Origin: Flavobacterium sp. 9 | GTDB taxonomy: Bacteria > Bacteroidota > Bacteroidia > Flavobacteriales > Flavobacteriaceae | NCBI RefSeq assembly: GCF_002754195.1 | Contig: NZ_PEEU01000001.1 | Span: forward strand, 1,426,001-1,490,000 | Direction: 5' to 3' | Length of the DNA: 64,000 nucleotides | Part shown: one piece after another, positions 1 to 10,124 of the stretch | How the letters are laid out: each line of letters opens with the position of its first letter | Numbering within the stretch: the first letter of the stretch is position 1 | The notes under the pieces: model-generated | The model's database searches: none | Told to the model about the DNA's origin: nothing | What the model saw: only the letters and a program-made list of their open reading frames with translations | Program-made: the position numbers and the translations under genes

Positions 1-1
1 T

Positions 2-508
2 ATTTCTACAACTGCTACAGAATTGACTTTCAACGGAAATGACGCTGTAGGTTTATTCAAAAACGGAGTTTTAATAGACATCATCGGAACTTTTAATGGC
101 GGAACAGCAAATTTTGCTGCAGATGTTACTTTAAGAAGAAAATCGACAGTTACGGCTCCAAGTACTACTTTTAATTTGGCATCACAATGGGATTCATTTA
201 CCACAGATACGTGCTCAAATTTAGGTGCAAAACTAGTTAAAGATATAGCTCTTGAAACACCAGAAACTGTAGATTCAACAGGAATCATTTTATACCCAAA
301 TCCTTCTAACGGAAACTTCACAATCTATTTTAATAATTCAGAAGCACCCTATTCTATCGAGATAATTTCAATATTAGGTCAGAAAATATTTGAGAGATCA
401 AATATCGCAGATTCATTATCAACGATAAATAATTTACCGAAAGGTATCTACATTGTTCATATTAGTAAAGGTTCTGAAAATTTCAACAAAAAGATCCTTA
501 TCAACTAA
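2..508 (+). CDS. C-terminal part of a T9SS-secreted protein with lamin-tail-like domain (5' partial)
   Basis: The reading frame is open to the left edge, so the gene starts outside the window; the TTG at 23 is only an internal codon. The first 80 or so residues (GNDAVGLFKNGVLIDIIG, then TTFNLASQWDSF) resemble the lamin-tail domain seen in flavobacterial secreted nucleases and adhesins. The last 75 residues carry a type A sorting domain of the type IX secretion system: YPNPSNGNF, then a beta-rich stretch with LPKGIYIV and a basic end (KKILIN). Established knowledge says this tail routes the protein through the outer membrane and is cleaved off. The catalytic part, if any, lies upstream and cannot be judged. 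A strong terminator follows at 534. Confidence 0.8.
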   Translation: MSTTATELTFNGNDAVGLFKNGVLIDIIGTFNGGTANFAADVTLRRKSTVTAPSTTFNLASQWDSFTTDTCSNLGAKLVKDIALETPETVDSTGIILYPNPSNGNFTIYFNNSEAPYSIEIISILGQKIFERSNIADSLSTINNLPKGIYIVHISKGSENFNKKILIN

Positions 509-533
509 TTAAAAAATGAGTGCTTACTAAACT

Positions 534-562
534 AAAAGCGGCAATATTGCCGCTTTTTTTTT
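534..562 (+). terminator. Rho-independent terminator
   Basis: Perfect hairpin AAAGCGGCAA/TTGCCGCTTT followed by a run of nine T, 26 bases after the stop codon at 508. Confidence 0.9.
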
Positions 563-663
563 GTTTTTTTAACCATATAAGGGATATAAGTTCATTTTAG
601 AAGAATGAATAATACATAATCATTTTTTTAATCACGTAAAGTCGCAAATTTATTCTCATTTTA

Positions 664-763
664 TGTCATTTCGACGAAGGAGAAATCTTCACGAGAAGCT
701 CGACAAAGATTGGACTCTCGTTGCAGAGTTACTTGCGAAGATTTCTCCTTCGTCGAAATGACA
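664..763. repeat. 100-bp palindromic repeat, copy 1
   Basis: Begins TGTCATTTCGACGAAGGAG and ends with its exact reverse complement; the terminal arms are 27 bp and perfect. The middle (about 46 bases) contains AGCTCGACAAAGATT and CTCGTTGCAGAG. Related copies lie at 17219-17318, 31070-31178 and, degenerate, 44551-44666. It has no coding capacity and resembles a REP- or MITE-like intergenic repeat. The rest of the 509-972 gap holds a TTTGCGACTTCGCGACTTTG repeat at 797-816 and nothing else I can support. Confidence 0.85.
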
Positions 764-972
764 AATAATACGATTAATCATTACTTTAAATAAAACTTTG
801 CGACTTCGCGACTTTGCGAGCAAAATTCACACAATCCTTAAATGAACTTATATCACTTATATGGTAGAAAAAAGCACCGTATATATTTTTTCAAAAGAGT
901 TTGTTTTCAAATTTGCGCTTACTATTTATTTACACTAAATTTGCACCTCAATACAACAAACTACACATCACA

Positions 973-3900
973 ATGATCCATTTCTTTGAAAACCAAAGCA
1001 AAACTGTTTTTGCCGTACAAACGCAAAACGAAATTTCGGCTCAAGACATTTCAAAATTAAACTGGCTTTTTGCCAACTCTAATAAGATCGAAAAATCCGC
1101 CTTGACGGATTTTTTTGTTGGTCCACGTGCCACTATGATCACACCTTGGAGTACAAATGCTGTAGAAATTACTCAAAATATGGGTATTCCGGGCATTATC
1201 AGAATTGAAGAATTTCATCCGGCAACGGAAGATTTCACGGATTTTGATCCAATGCTTTCACAAAAATTCAATCAATTAGATCAGGAGATTTTCACGATTA
1301 ATGTTCAGCCAGAACCAATTTTGGAAATCGATGATATTGCGACTTACAACAAAGTAGAAGGTTTGGCTTTAAGCCAGGAAGAAGTTGATTACTTAGACAA
1401 TCTTGCTGTAAAACTAGGAAGAAAGTTAACTGATTCTGAGATTTTTGCTTTCTCACAAGCGAATTCAGAGCACTGTCGTCACAAAATCTTCAACGGAACT
1501 TTTGTTATTGATGGTGAAGAAAAAGAAACTTCTCTTTTTAAATTAATCAAAAAGACATCACAGGAAAATCCTAACGATATAGTGTCTGCTTACAAAGACA
1601 ACGTTGCTTTTGTAAAAGGACCAAAAGTGCAGCAGTTTGCACCAAAAACAGCTGACAAACCAGATTATTATGAGATAAAAGAATTTGATTCGGTTTTATC
1701 TTTAAAAGCAGAAACACACAATTTCCCAACAACTGTAGAGCCTTTCAACGGAGCTGCAACAGGTTCAGGAGGAGAAATTCGTGACCGTTTAGCTGGTGGT
1801 CAAGGTTCACTTCCATTAGCTGGAACTGCAGTTTACATGACTTCATATTCTCGTTTGAATGATGACAGAAAATGGGAAAATGCTGTTGAAGAAAGAAAAT
1901 GGTTGTACCAAACTCCAATGGATATTTTGATCAAAGCTTCAAACGGAGCTTCTGATTTTGGAAATAAATTCGGTCAACCGTTAATTACAGGTTCGGTTTT
2001 AACTTTCGAACATTCAGAAAACGACCGTAAAATTGGTTACGATAAAGTAATCATGCAAGCGGGCGGAATTGGTTACGGAAAATTAGATCAGGCAATTAAA
2101 AAGAAACCACAAGAAGGTGATAAAATCGTAATTCTTGGTGGAGAAAATTATAGAATCGGAATGGGTGGAGCTGCGGTTTCATCTGCAGATACCGGAGCTT
2201 TTGGTTCAGGAATTGAATTAAATGCAATCCAACGTTCAAACCCTGAAATGCAAAAACGTGCTGCCAACGCGATTCGTGGTTTAGTAGAAAGCGACAATAA
2301 CCCAATTGTTTCGATTCACGATCACGGAGCTGGAGGACACTTAAACTGTCTTTCGGAATTGGTGGAAGAAACTGGAGGTTTAATCGACTTGGATAAATTA
2401 CCAGTTGGAGATCCTACACTTTCTGCAAAAGAAATTATTGGTAACGAATCTCAGGAAAGAATGGGATTGGTTATTGGTCAAAAAGATATTGATACTTTAC
2501 AAAGAATTGCTGACAGAGAGCGTTCGCCAATGTATCAGGTTGGAGATGTTACGGGAGATCACCGTTTTACATTCGAATCAAAATCTACTGGTTTGAAACC
2601 GATGGATTATGCTTTAGAAGATTTCTTCGGAAGTTCTCCTAAAACGGTTATGACTGACAAAACTATCGATAGAAAATATGCTGATGTTGCTTACAACGCA
2701 GGAGATTTTGAATCATACTTAAAAGACGTTTTACGTTTAGAAGCAGTTGCCTCAAAAGATTGGTTAACTAATAAAGTTGACCGTTGTGTAGGTGGAAAAG
2801 TAGCTAAACAACAAAATGCAGGACCGCTTCAATTGCCTTTGAATAATGTTGGGGTTATGGCTCTTGATTATTTAGGAAAAGAAGGAATCGCAACTTCTAT
2901 TGGTCACGCTCCTATCGCTGCTTTGATTGATCCGGTTGCAGGAAGTAGAAATGCTATTGCAGAATCGTTATCAAACATTGTTTGGGCGCCAATTAAAGAT
3001 GGTTTAAAAGGAATTTCATTATCTGCAAACTGGATGTGGGCTTGTAAAAACGAAGGTGAAGACGCTCGTTTGTACGCTGCCGTTGAAGGTTGTTCAGATT
3101 TTGCAATCGAATTAGGAATCAATATTCCAACAGGAAAAGATTCACTTTCGATGAAACAAAAATATCCAAATGACGAAGTAATTGCGCCGGGAACGGTTAT
3201 TATTTCGGCTGGAGGAAACTGTACAGATATTAGAAAAGTAGTGGAACCGGTTTTACAGAAAAACGGAGATTCTATTTATTATATCAATTTGTCTCAGGAT
3301 GATTTCAAATTAGGAGGTTCTTCTTTTGCACAAATTAGAAACACAATCGGAAACGAAACTTCTACCATAAAAGATGCTTCTTTCTTCAAAAATGCATTTA
3401 ATACCGTTCAGGATTTAATCGGCGAAAGCCAAATTTTAGCTGGACATGATATCGGAAGCGGTGGTTTAATTACTACTTTATTAGAATTGTGTTTTGCTGA
3501 TGTAAATCTTGGAGCAAAAATTGATTTCAGCGCTTTCGCGGAAAAAGACTTATTAAAAATTCTTTTCGCTGAAAACATCGGAATCGTTTTCCAGGCAAAA
3601 TCTGATTCAGCTGTAGAAGCTAAATTGAAAGCTAACAATATCGAATTCTTCAAAATTGGTACAGTTCAAGAAACTGCAGCTTTAGAATTTGGAGATTATA
3701 AATTGGATATTCCAACTTACAGAGATATTTGGTTTGAAACTTCTTATTTATTAGATCAAAAACAATCTAAAAACGGAAGAGCTCAGGCACGTTTCGAAAA
3801 CTATAAAAATCAAGTCTTACAATATACTTTCCCAGCGCACTTTACAGGAAAAAAACCAGTAATCGACGCTTCAAAACCGAGACCAAAAGCAGCTATTATC

Positions 3901-4626
3901 CGTGAAAAAGGAAGTAATTCTGAGCGTGAAATGGCAAATGCTATGTACTTAGCCGGTTTTGATGTAAAAGACGTTCACATGACGGATTTAATTTCTGGTC
4001 GTGAAACTCTTGAAGATATTCAGTTTATTGGTGCAGTTGGAGGATTCTCTAACTCTGATGTTTTAGGTTCTGCTAAAGGTTGGGCCGGAGCATTTTTATA
4101 CAACGAAAAAGCAAAAACAGCTTTAGATAAATTCTTTAAAAGAGAAGATACATTATCTGTTGGAATCTGTAACGGTTGTCAGTTGTTTATGGAACTTGAA
4201 GTAATTAATCCAGAGCATGAAGTTCACGGAAAACTATTGCATAACGAAAGCCAGAAACACGAAAGTATCTTTACTTCTGTAAAAGTTCAGGAAAACAATT
4301 CAGTTATGTTATCGACTTTGGCCGGAAGTACTTTAGGAGTTTGGGTTTCTCACGGAGAAGGAAAATTCAATTTACCTCTTGCTGAAGAAAACTACAACAT
4401 TGTTTCTAAATATGCTTACGAAGGATATCCTGCAAACCCTAACGGATCTGATTACAACACAGCAATGATGTGTGATAAAACAGGAAGACATTTGGTTATG
4501 ATGCCTCATATTGAGCGTTCAACTTTCCAATGGAACTGGGCTCATTATCCAAAAGACAGAAACGACGAAGTTTCGCCTTGGCATGAAGCTTTTGTTAACG
4601 CAAGAAAATGGATTGAGAAAATCTAA
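973..4626 (+). CDS. purL: Phosphoribosylformylglycinamidine synthase
   Basis: Single-chain FGAM synthase of 1217 residues, the large fused PurL form. It converts FGAR to FGAM with ATP and glutamine in de novo purine synthesis in the cytosol. The order is N-terminal PurS-like part, two AIRS-type ATP-binding halves (SEHCRHKIFNG and ETHNFPTTVEPFNGAATGSG near the front) and a C-terminal glutamine amidotransferase with the nucleophile cysteine at about residue 1066 (GICNGCQLF) and later VSHGEGKF and PHIERS. The frame extends upstream to 901 without a plausible start; ATG 973 (MIHFFENQSKTV) gives the family N-terminus. The gene is monocistronic, with a terminator right behind it. Confidence 0.96.
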   Translation: MIHFFENQSKTVFAVQTQNEISAQDISKLNWLFANSNKIEKSALTDFFVGPRATMITPWSTNAVEITQNMGIPGIIRIEEFHPATEDFTDFDPMLSQKFNQLDQEIFTINVQPEPILEIDDIATYNKVEGLALSQEEVDYLDNLAVKLGRKLTDSEIFAFSQANSEHCRHKIFNGTFVIDGEEKETSLFKLIKKTSQENPNDIVSAYKDNVAFVKGPKVQQFAPKTADKPDYYEIKEFDSVLSLKAETHNFPTTVEPFNGAATGSGGEIRDRLAGGQGSLPLAGTAVYMTSYSRLNDDRKWENAVEERKWLYQTPMDILIKASNGASDFGNKFGQPLITGSVLTFEHSENDRKIGYDKVIMQAGGIGYGKLDQAIKKKPQEGDKIVILGGENYRIGMGGAAVSSADTGAFGSGIELNAIQRSNPEMQKRAANAIRGLVESDNNPIVSIHDHGAGGHLNCLSELVEETGGLIDLDKLPVGDPTLSAKEIIGNESQERMGLVIGQKDIDTLQRIADRERSPMYQVGDVTGDHRFTFESKSTGLKPMDYALEDFFGSSPKTVMTDKTIDRKYADVAYNAGDFESYLKDVLRLEAVASKDWLTNKVDRCVGGKVAKQQNAGPLQLPLNNVGVMALDYLGKEGIATSIGHAPIAALIDPVAGSRNAIAESLSNIVWAPIKDGLKGISLSANWMWACKNEGEDARLYAAVEGCSDFAIELGINIPTGKDSLSMKQKYPNDEVIAPGTVIISAGGNCTDIRKVVEPVLQKNGDSIYYINLSQDDFKLGGSSFAQIRNTIGNETSTIKDASFFKNAFNTVQDLIGESQILAGHDIGSGGLITTLLELCFADVNLGAKIDFSAFAEKDLLKILFAENIGIVFQAKSDSAVEAKLKANNIEFFKIGTVQETAALEFGDYKLDIPTYRDIWFETSYLLDQKQSKNGRAQARFENYKNQVLQYTFPAHFTGKKPVIDASKPRPKAAIIREKGSNSEREMANAMYLAGFDVKDVHMTDLISGRETLEDIQFIGAVGGFSNSDVLGSAKGWAGAFLYNEKAKTALDKFFKREDTLSVGICNGCQLFMELEVINPEHEVHGKLLHNESQKHESIFTSVKVQENNSVMLSTLAGSTLGVWVSHGEGKFNLPLAEENYNIVSKYAYEGYPANPNGSDYNTAMMCDKTGRHLVMMPHIERSTFQWNWAHYPKDRNDEVSPWHEAFVNARKWIEKI

Positions 4627-4641
4627 AAAACATATTTTATT

Positions 4642-4676
4642 AAAAAAGCGCTCAAAATTTTGAGCGCTTTTTTTTT
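4642..4676 (+). terminator. Rho-independent terminator of purL
   Basis: Hairpin AAAGCGCTCAAAA/TTTTGAGCGCTTT followed by a T-run, 15 bases after the purL stop. Confidence 0.92.
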
Positions 4677-4797
4677 GCCACGGTAAGGATAATAACCAAC
4701 TGGCGAAGCAATTTCACTAATAAAGTTTTCCCCAAAAAACAGATTCATGAAATCAGAAAAATTCGTGATAAAAAAAACACTTATAATCCTTATATAA

Positions 4798-4836
4798 AAA
4801 ATACCTCAGTGCTATCCCTAAAACTGAGGCATTTTT
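4798..4836. terminator. Hairpin terminator, probably for the small minus-strand gene
   Basis: CCTCAGT and ACTGAGG arms (4804-4810 and 4823-4829) with A/T runs on both sides, so it could stop transcription in either direction. It lies just downstream of the small minus-strand ORF ending at 4840. Confidence 0.6.
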
Positions 4837-4839
4837 ATT

Positions 4840-4965
4840 TTATTTTTTTTGAAAGTTGTGGCAATACTGACATACAATTCCCCACCAGATCATTGCTAAA
4901 AAAGCAGTTAACATTTGATTTAGTATTAAATTAATGCCTACTCTTTTGCTTTTCGGCTTTCGCAT
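4840..4965 (-). CDS. Putative 41-residue single-pass membrane protein
   Basis: A short ORF in the purL/barrel gap. It starts with a basic stretch (MRKPKSKRVG), followed by one hydrophobic segment (ILNQMLTAFLAMIWWGIV) and a short tail with CQYCHN. A hairpin with a T-run on this strand directly follows the stop. No ribosome binding site is visible, which is normal for this phylum. I do not recognise the family. Basic head plus one membrane span plus dedicated terminator is the reason for calling it; conservation is untested. Confidence 0.45.
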   Translation of the reverse strand: MRKPKSKRVGINLILNQMLTAFLAMIWWGIVCQYCHNFQKK

Positions 4966-5006
4966 TTTAATAAAATAAAAATACTGTTGTCGTTCTTCAA
5001 ATCACT

Positions 5007-5050
5007 GGTGGTTTTTCCTGTTTCTTATAGGGGAAAAACACCCTTTTTTT
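5007..5050 (+). terminator. Imperfect hairpin with T-run upstream of the barrel gene
   Basis: GGTGGTTTTTCC pairs with GGAAAAACACC across a 13-base loop, and seven T follow on the plus strand. It lies between the divergent small ORF and the gene at 5160. It could be a terminator, or a regulatory hairpin for the minus-strand ORF. Confidence 0.4.
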
Positions 5051-5147
5051 GATACCAAAATCTATCGCTTCAGAAAATTAAATATCATCTAAGACTAATT
5101 TAATAATATCTTAAGGCAGTTTAAGCAAGCGCATTTACTGGGATAAA

Positions 5148-5155
5148 TATCTTTG
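5148..5155 (+). promoter_or_regulatory. Flavobacterial -7 element TATCTTTG directly before the start codon
   Basis: Matches TAnnTTTG. It ends 5 bases before ATG 5160, so transcription would begin at or within a few bases of the start codon, implying a leaderless mRNA. No clear TTG -33 box is seen at the usual spacing. Confidence 0.5.
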
Positions 5156-5159
5156 TCTC

Positions 5160-7565
5160 ATGAAAAATTGCAGACAACACCTTTTACTTTTTATTTTCTT
5201 ATTTATAATAAGCCAACTTTCTTTTGGTCAAAATCAGGCAGCTATAAAAGGAACTATTTCTGACGGAAAACTTCCAATAGAATTTGTAGATGTTATTTTA
5301 AAAAATGCAAATGATTCCACAAAAGTTGCAGCTTATGCAGTAACTGATGCTTTAGGAAATTTTGCATTAGACAATATTCTAAATGGTGATTATCAATTGC
5401 AATTCAAATTAATTGGGTTTAAAACCAATATTCAAAAAGTGAAATTTTCAGGTTCTGCTATTTCTATTGGAACAATCACTTTGCAAAACGATACTAATTT
5501 ATTGAATACTGTTGTTGTTAATTCGGCCAAAAAACAAATTCAGAAAACGGATGAAGGTTTTATTTTTAATGCTGTTTCGAATATTTCTCAATCTGGCGGA
5601 ACTGCGACCGATATGCTTAAAAATATCCCAACCGTTGCTGTAGATGCTGAAGGCGGAATAACTTTGAGAGGTAAATCGCCGATGATTTTAATTAACGGAA
5701 AAAATTCTGCGATTACCAATATGGATCAAATTGCTGCGAGCAGTATCGAAAGTATTGAGATAATTAGTAATCCAACGGCAAAATATGATGCTAATGCTGA
5801 AAGCGGAATTATCAACATAAAACTAAAGAAAAATAACCAAAGCGGTATGAATGGCGCAATGGTTCTAGGCGGTGGTTTTGGTGCCAAAGGGAGAGTAAAC
5901 AGTTCTATACTTTTAAATCATAAAACAGAGAAATGGAATTTCGGTCTTGGATATGACAATCGTTTTGCCGGCCGAACAAAAAAAATAAATGCTGAACGAA
6001 CCAATTATTTTATTGATGATGAACATTTCATTAATCAAAGGCGAAATGACGAACGTACAGAAGGTTTACAGAATTTAAAACTGAATATCGATTTTTCTCC
6101 AAATGATAAAAACAGTTTTTCATTTGAAGCTTTAGGAAATCTGGAAACTCAGGATAATGACGAAACTTTATACACGCATGTTAATACGAGCGCAAATCAG
6201 TTTTACTCGGACAATAGAAGACATTCTCTGGAATTGGAACGTTCAAAAGTGGGTGAATTGGCTTTTAATTATGATCGAAAGTTCGCTGACGATCGAAAAA
6301 GCCTGAACGTTAGTCTTACCTCATCTTTTAACAGACACAAAGAGAATACCAATATTGATAATTATAATTACGATCAATATCAGGAACAAATTGATGATGC
6401 TTTTTTGCAAAGAACACACAATTACGAACACGAAAACATCTCGAATGCAATTGTAAATTATGCTTTTCCGGTTTCTGAAAAATCGATTGTAGAAACGGGT
6501 TATAAAGGAACATTCCGTTCTTTTGATTCCGATTTTCAAAGTGCTGATTTGGTTAATGGCGAATATGTTATTAATCCAATTTCGAGCAATAGTTTTAAAT
6601 ACAACGAACAAATAAATGCTTTTTACGGAATGTTGAATTCTTTTATTGGAACTGCCGATAATCCAAAATGGAAATACAATTTAGGTTTGCGAGCCGAAAA
6701 TGTTTCTAATAACGGAGCAACACAAAATAATAGTGATCGCTTTAATAATGATTATCTAAAACTCTTTCCTTCGGCTTCTTTACAACTGAATTTAGAATCA
6801 AATGATTTTGTCAAAATTGGTTATAGCAAACGTATCAATCGTCTGGATTTAGATGATTTGAATCCGTTTATGGATATTACAGATGCTTTGAATCCACATA
6901 GTGGAAATCCTTATTTGAAACCGGAAATCATTCATATTGCCGAATTAAGCTATAATAAAGAATGGTCAAAATATTCTTTCTCTACAAATGCTTTTTACAG
7001 AAATGCAACTGATGCAATCAGGCAATATGCAGAACTTAAAGACAATGGAGTAATTTTATTAATGCCAAAAAATATTGGAAGTACTATTACTTATGGAGTT
7101 GAAACAATTTTCAGCTTAAAACCAATTGGTTTCTATGACGCTAATATTAGTGTAACTGCTTTTCAGCAAAAAATAAACGCTTCAAATTTGGCGCAGGATG
7201 TCGTGAGCAATGCTTTTAACTGGTACGGAAAAATCATCAATAATTTTGTTCCGTGGAAAGGCGGAAAACTTCAAATAATTGGCAATTACAACTCGGCATT
7301 GGCAACTCCACAAGGAAAAAGAATACCTATATATAATGTAGATATGGGTTTTCAGCAAAAATTAGGAAAAGGAAATGCCCGTTTAGGATTAGTCGTTACA
7401 GATATGTTTAATACGCTTGAAAGCGGATACAAAAATAATACAGCTTTGTTTAGCAATAACCGAACTAATAAATCAGATACGCGCGCTTTGATGTTGACAT
7501 TTGCTTATACTTTTAAATCTGATTTTAAAGAAAAATTATTAGAAAATCAGTTTTCTACAGAGTAA
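5160..7565 (+). CDS. Outer-membrane beta-barrel protein with carboxypeptidase-regulatory-like N-domain (TonB-receptor type)
   Basis: 801 residues. A signal peptide (hydrophobic LLLFIFLFIISQLSFG) leads into a CarboxypepD_reg-like beta-sandwich (about 28-110: AIKGTISDGKLPIEFVDV, ALGNFALDNILNGDYQL), then a plug-like region (TATDMLKNIPTVAVDAEG, LRGKSPMILINGK, IEIISNPTAKYDA) and a long barrel with alternating hydrophobic strands and aromatic ends. This is the flavobacterial 'outer membrane beta-barrel family protein', related to TonB-dependent receptors. The substrate cannot be inferred: there is no SusD partner or other transport gene beside it. It stands alone. Confidence 0.88.
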   Translation: MKNCRQHLLLFIFLFIISQLSFGQNQAAIKGTISDGKLPIEFVDVILKNANDSTKVAAYAVTDALGNFALDNILNGDYQLQFKLIGFKTNIQKVKFSGSAISIGTITLQNDTNLLNTVVVNSAKKQIQKTDEGFIFNAVSNISQSGGTATDMLKNIPTVAVDAEGGITLRGKSPMILINGKNSAITNMDQIAASSIESIEIISNPTAKYDANAESGIINIKLKKNNQSGMNGAMVLGGGFGAKGRVNSSILLNHKTEKWNFGLGYDNRFAGRTKKINAERTNYFIDDEHFINQRRNDERTEGLQNLKLNIDFSPNDKNSFSFEALGNLETQDNDETLYTHVNTSANQFYSDNRRHSLELERSKVGELAFNYDRKFADDRKSLNVSLTSSFNRHKENTNIDNYNYDQYQEQIDDAFLQRTHNYEHENISNAIVNYAFPVSEKSIVETGYKGTFRSFDSDFQSADLVNGEYVINPISSNSFKYNEQINAFYGMLNSFIGTADNPKWKYNLGLRAENVSNNGATQNNSDRFNNDYLKLFPSASLQLNLESNDFVKIGYSKRINRLDLDDLNPFMDITDALNPHSGNPYLKPEIIHIAELSYNKEWSKYSFSTNAFYRNATDAIRQYAELKDNGVILLMPKNIGSTITYGVETIFSLKPIGFYDANISVTAFQQKINASNLAQDVVSNAFNWYGKIINNFVPWKGGKLQIIGNYNSALATPQGKRIPIYNVDMGFQQKLGKGNARLGLVVTDMFNTLESGYKNNTALFSNNRTNKSDTRALMLTFAYTFKSDFKEKLLENQFSTE

Positions 7566-7712
7566 TATTCAGGCAAAACCAAAATGTTAAAAAATAAATT
7601 CATTCTTGTAATTGGGATTCATTTTTCTATTGAAATTTGAACTATATTCGCAAAAAAGAATCCTGCCACTGGTTCTTTTTTGAAACTCCAAAAACAATTA
7701 AACCTACAAAGA

Positions 7713-8144
7713 ATGAAATCTTTACGTCTTTTATTTATTGCATTATTTTTTGTTTCTACACATTCTTATTCTCAAGTTCAGGTAGATAAAATTACTTATA
7801 ATGGTCGCGATCATTATATTACAACAACTATTGGTTATCCGGTTCCGGGAACTTTTGTAATTACGGGACAAAAAGAACCTACTACAGTATTAAATCCTGA
7901 TGGTACAGGAGTTATTCAATCTGATGATTTAAGCAAAAAAAAGATCAACTGGGGAATCGAATGTACTGAAGAAGGCATTCCGGTTTTCAAGGAAGGTTTT
8001 AACAGTGCTTCGTACACATTTTGGTACAGAAACAATGATAGTGACGATTGGATCTATTCTCAATTTTCAATTCATTTTGCCAAGAAAAAAATGTTCCTGA
8101 TGGGAGAACGCGTAAAAGAATACGTTGATTACAATGTTCAATAG
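7713..8144 (+). CDS. Secreted hypothetical protein
   Basis: 143 residues from ATG 7713; the frame opens at a TTG at 7680, but 7713 starts a clean signal peptide (SLRLLFIALFFVSTHSYSQ). The mature part is short and beta-rich (GRDHYITTTIGYPVPGTFVITG, SYTFWYRNNDSDDWIYSQFSIHF). I do not recognise the family. Likely periplasmic or surface; the neighbours give no functional clue. Confidence 0.7.
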   Translation: MKSLRLLFIALFFVSTHSYSQVQVDKITYNGRDHYITTTIGYPVPGTFVITGQKEPTTVLNPDGTGVIQSDDLSKKKINWGIECTEEGIPVFKEGFNSASYTFWYRNNDSDDWIYSQFSIHFAKKKMFLMGERVKEYVDYNVQ

Positions 8145-8323
8145 TTTACCTGAAACTTATAGCAAAAAATAAATATTTCTTGATTTTTCGAAAAAATATT
8201 ACAAAAAAGAAAACGTTTTCGTTGATTTTCAAGAGTACTTATAAATTTTACCATAAAATTCCACAAAATTAAAAATTATACCTAATTTTTATTTAATTTG
8301 CAATAAAATTCAATAAAACAAAC

Positions 8324-10102
8324 ATGGCTTCAATTACACGTCTTTTTGATTTTCCCTATTATCAACAAGAAACTTATAACTTACCAGTTGCTTTGGCAAC
8401 CAAAAAAAATGGAGTCTGGGAAAAAACATCTAGCCAGGAATATATCGCAAAAGCTAATGCCGTTTCAAGAGCATTATTGCGTATGGGCGTTCAAAAAGAT
8501 GATAAGATTGCATTAATCACTTCAAATAACCGCACTGAATGGAATATCATGGATATTGGTATTCTGCAAACCGGAGCGCAAAACGTTCCTATTTACCCAA
8601 CAATTTCTGAAGAAGATTACGAATATATATTAAACCACAGCGGTAGTATTTACTGCTTTGTATCTGATGATGAAGTACTTCAAAAAGTAAATGCTATTAA
8701 AGCAAATGTACCTACTTTAAAAGAAGTTTATTCGTTTAACGAAATTCCGGGTTGTAAACACTGGAGTGATTTATTATTACTTGGTGAAGACCAAAGCAAT
8801 CAGAGTGAAGTTGATGCCAGAAAAGATAGTATTCACACAGATGATTTGGCTACAATTATCTATACTTCAGGAACTACAGGAAGACCAAAAGGTGTAATGC
8901 TTTCTCATAAAAATATAGTTTCAAATGTTTTGGACAGTGCGCCAAGAATTCCGTTTGATCCGGGGAAAAGCACTTCTTTAAGCTTCTTGCCTATTTGCCA
9001 TATTTTTGAAAGAATGATTTTGTACATCTATCAATATTATGGTGTTTCTGTTTATTTTGGAGAATCAATTGACAAGATTAGTGACAACCTAAAAGAAGTT
9101 CGTCCAACTGTTATTACGGCTGTACCAAGACTTTTAGAGAAGGTTTACGATAAAATTTATGCAAAAGGAACTGAATTAACCGGTATCAAGAAAAAACTAT
9201 TTTTCTGGGCGATTGATTTAGGTTTAAAATATGAACCATACGGAGCAAATGGCTTTTGGTATGAGTTTCAATTGAAGATTGCACGAAAACTTATTTTCAG
9301 TAAATGGAAAGAAGGTTTGGGAGGAAATTTAGATTTAATGGTTTCCGGAAGTGCAGCTTTACAACCACGTTTAACAAGAGTTTTTGCTGCTGCTGAAATT
9401 CCGGTTATGGAAGGTTACGGTTTATCTGAAACTTCTCCTGTAATTGCAGTAAACGATCAAAGAAATAAAGGTTTCAAAATTGGAACTGTTGGAAAAGTAA
9501 TTCGCAATGTTGAAGTAAAAATTGCTCAGGACGGAGAAATTCTTTGCAAAGGACCAAATGTAATGTTAGGTTACTTTAAAGATCCTGAAAAAACTGCCGA
9601 AGCTTTAATCGACGGATATTTCCATACGGGAGATATTGGTGAAATTGACAGCGAAGGTTTCTTGAAAATCACGGATCGTAAGAAAGAAATGTTCAAAACT
9701 TCTGGTGGAAAATATATTGCTCCTCAATTGATTGAAAATGCAATGAAACAATCTCGTTTTATTGAGCAAATCATGGTAATTGGTGAAGGCGAAAAAATGC
9801 CGGCAGCTTTTATTCAGCCAAATTTTGAATTCGTAAAAGAATGGGCTAAAATTCATAAAATCACTTTAGGAAGTACAGACAAAGAAATCAGCACAAATCC
9901 TGATGTAATCAAACGTATTGATGAAGAAGTTGAAGGAATTAATGAAAAATTCGGACACTGGGAAAAAATCAAACGTTTTGAGTTAACTCCGGATGTTTGG
10001 TCAATCGATGGCGGACAACTTACTCCTACTTTAAAATTGAAACGTAAAATTATTAAAGAAATCTACAAAGATCTTTACGTTAAAATTTATGGTCAAAATT
10101 AA
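8324..10102 (+). CDS. fadD: Long-chain fatty acid-CoA ligase (AMP-forming)
   Basis: 592 residues of the ANL superfamily. The P-loop-like YTSGTTGRPKG lies at 180-190, the adenylate-binding GYGLSETSPV near 366 and the hinge region DGYFHTGDIGEID and KITDRKKEMFKTSGGKY near 426-463, as in FadD/FAA-type acyl-CoA synthetases. It activates free fatty acids with ATP and CoA at the membrane face for lipid synthesis or beta-oxidation; the beta-oxidation operon lies 41 kb away. The start is ATG 8324. Monocistronic, with a hairpin terminator at 10125. The gene symbol is by family, not proven orthology. Confidence 0.9.
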   Translation: MASITRLFDFPYYQQETYNLPVALATKKNGVWEKTSSQEYIAKANAVSRALLRMGVQKDDKIALITSNNRTEWNIMDIGILQTGAQNVPIYPTISEEDYEYILNHSGSIYCFVSDDEVLQKVNAIKANVPTLKEVYSFNEIPGCKHWSDLLLLGEDQSNQSEVDARKDSIHTDDLATIIYTSGTTGRPKGVMLSHKNIVSNVLDSAPRIPFDPGKSTSLSFLPICHIFERMILYIYQYYGVSVYFGESIDKISDNLKEVRPTVITAVPRLLEKVYDKIYAKGTELTGIKKKLFFWAIDLGLKYEPYGANGFWYEFQLKIARKLIFSKWKEGLGGNLDLMVSGSAALQPRLTRVFAAAEIPVMEGYGLSETSPVIAVNDQRNKGFKIGTVGKVIRNVEVKIAQDGEILCKGPNVMLGYFKDPEKTAEALIDGYFHTGDIGEIDSEGFLKITDRKKEMFKTSGGKYIAPQLIENAMKQSRFIEQIMVIGEGEKMPAAFIQPNFEFVKEWAKIHKITLGSTDKEISTNPDVIKRIDEEVEGINEKFGHWEKIKRFELTPDVWSIDGGQLTPTLKLKRKIIKEIYKDLYVKIYGQN

Positions 10103-10124
10103 TAAATCAGAATAATATAACCAC

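Noticed and set aside
6321..6611. 96-codon minus-strand ORF within the barrel gene
   Set aside because: Antisense shadow; the plus-strand frame is clearly the coding one.
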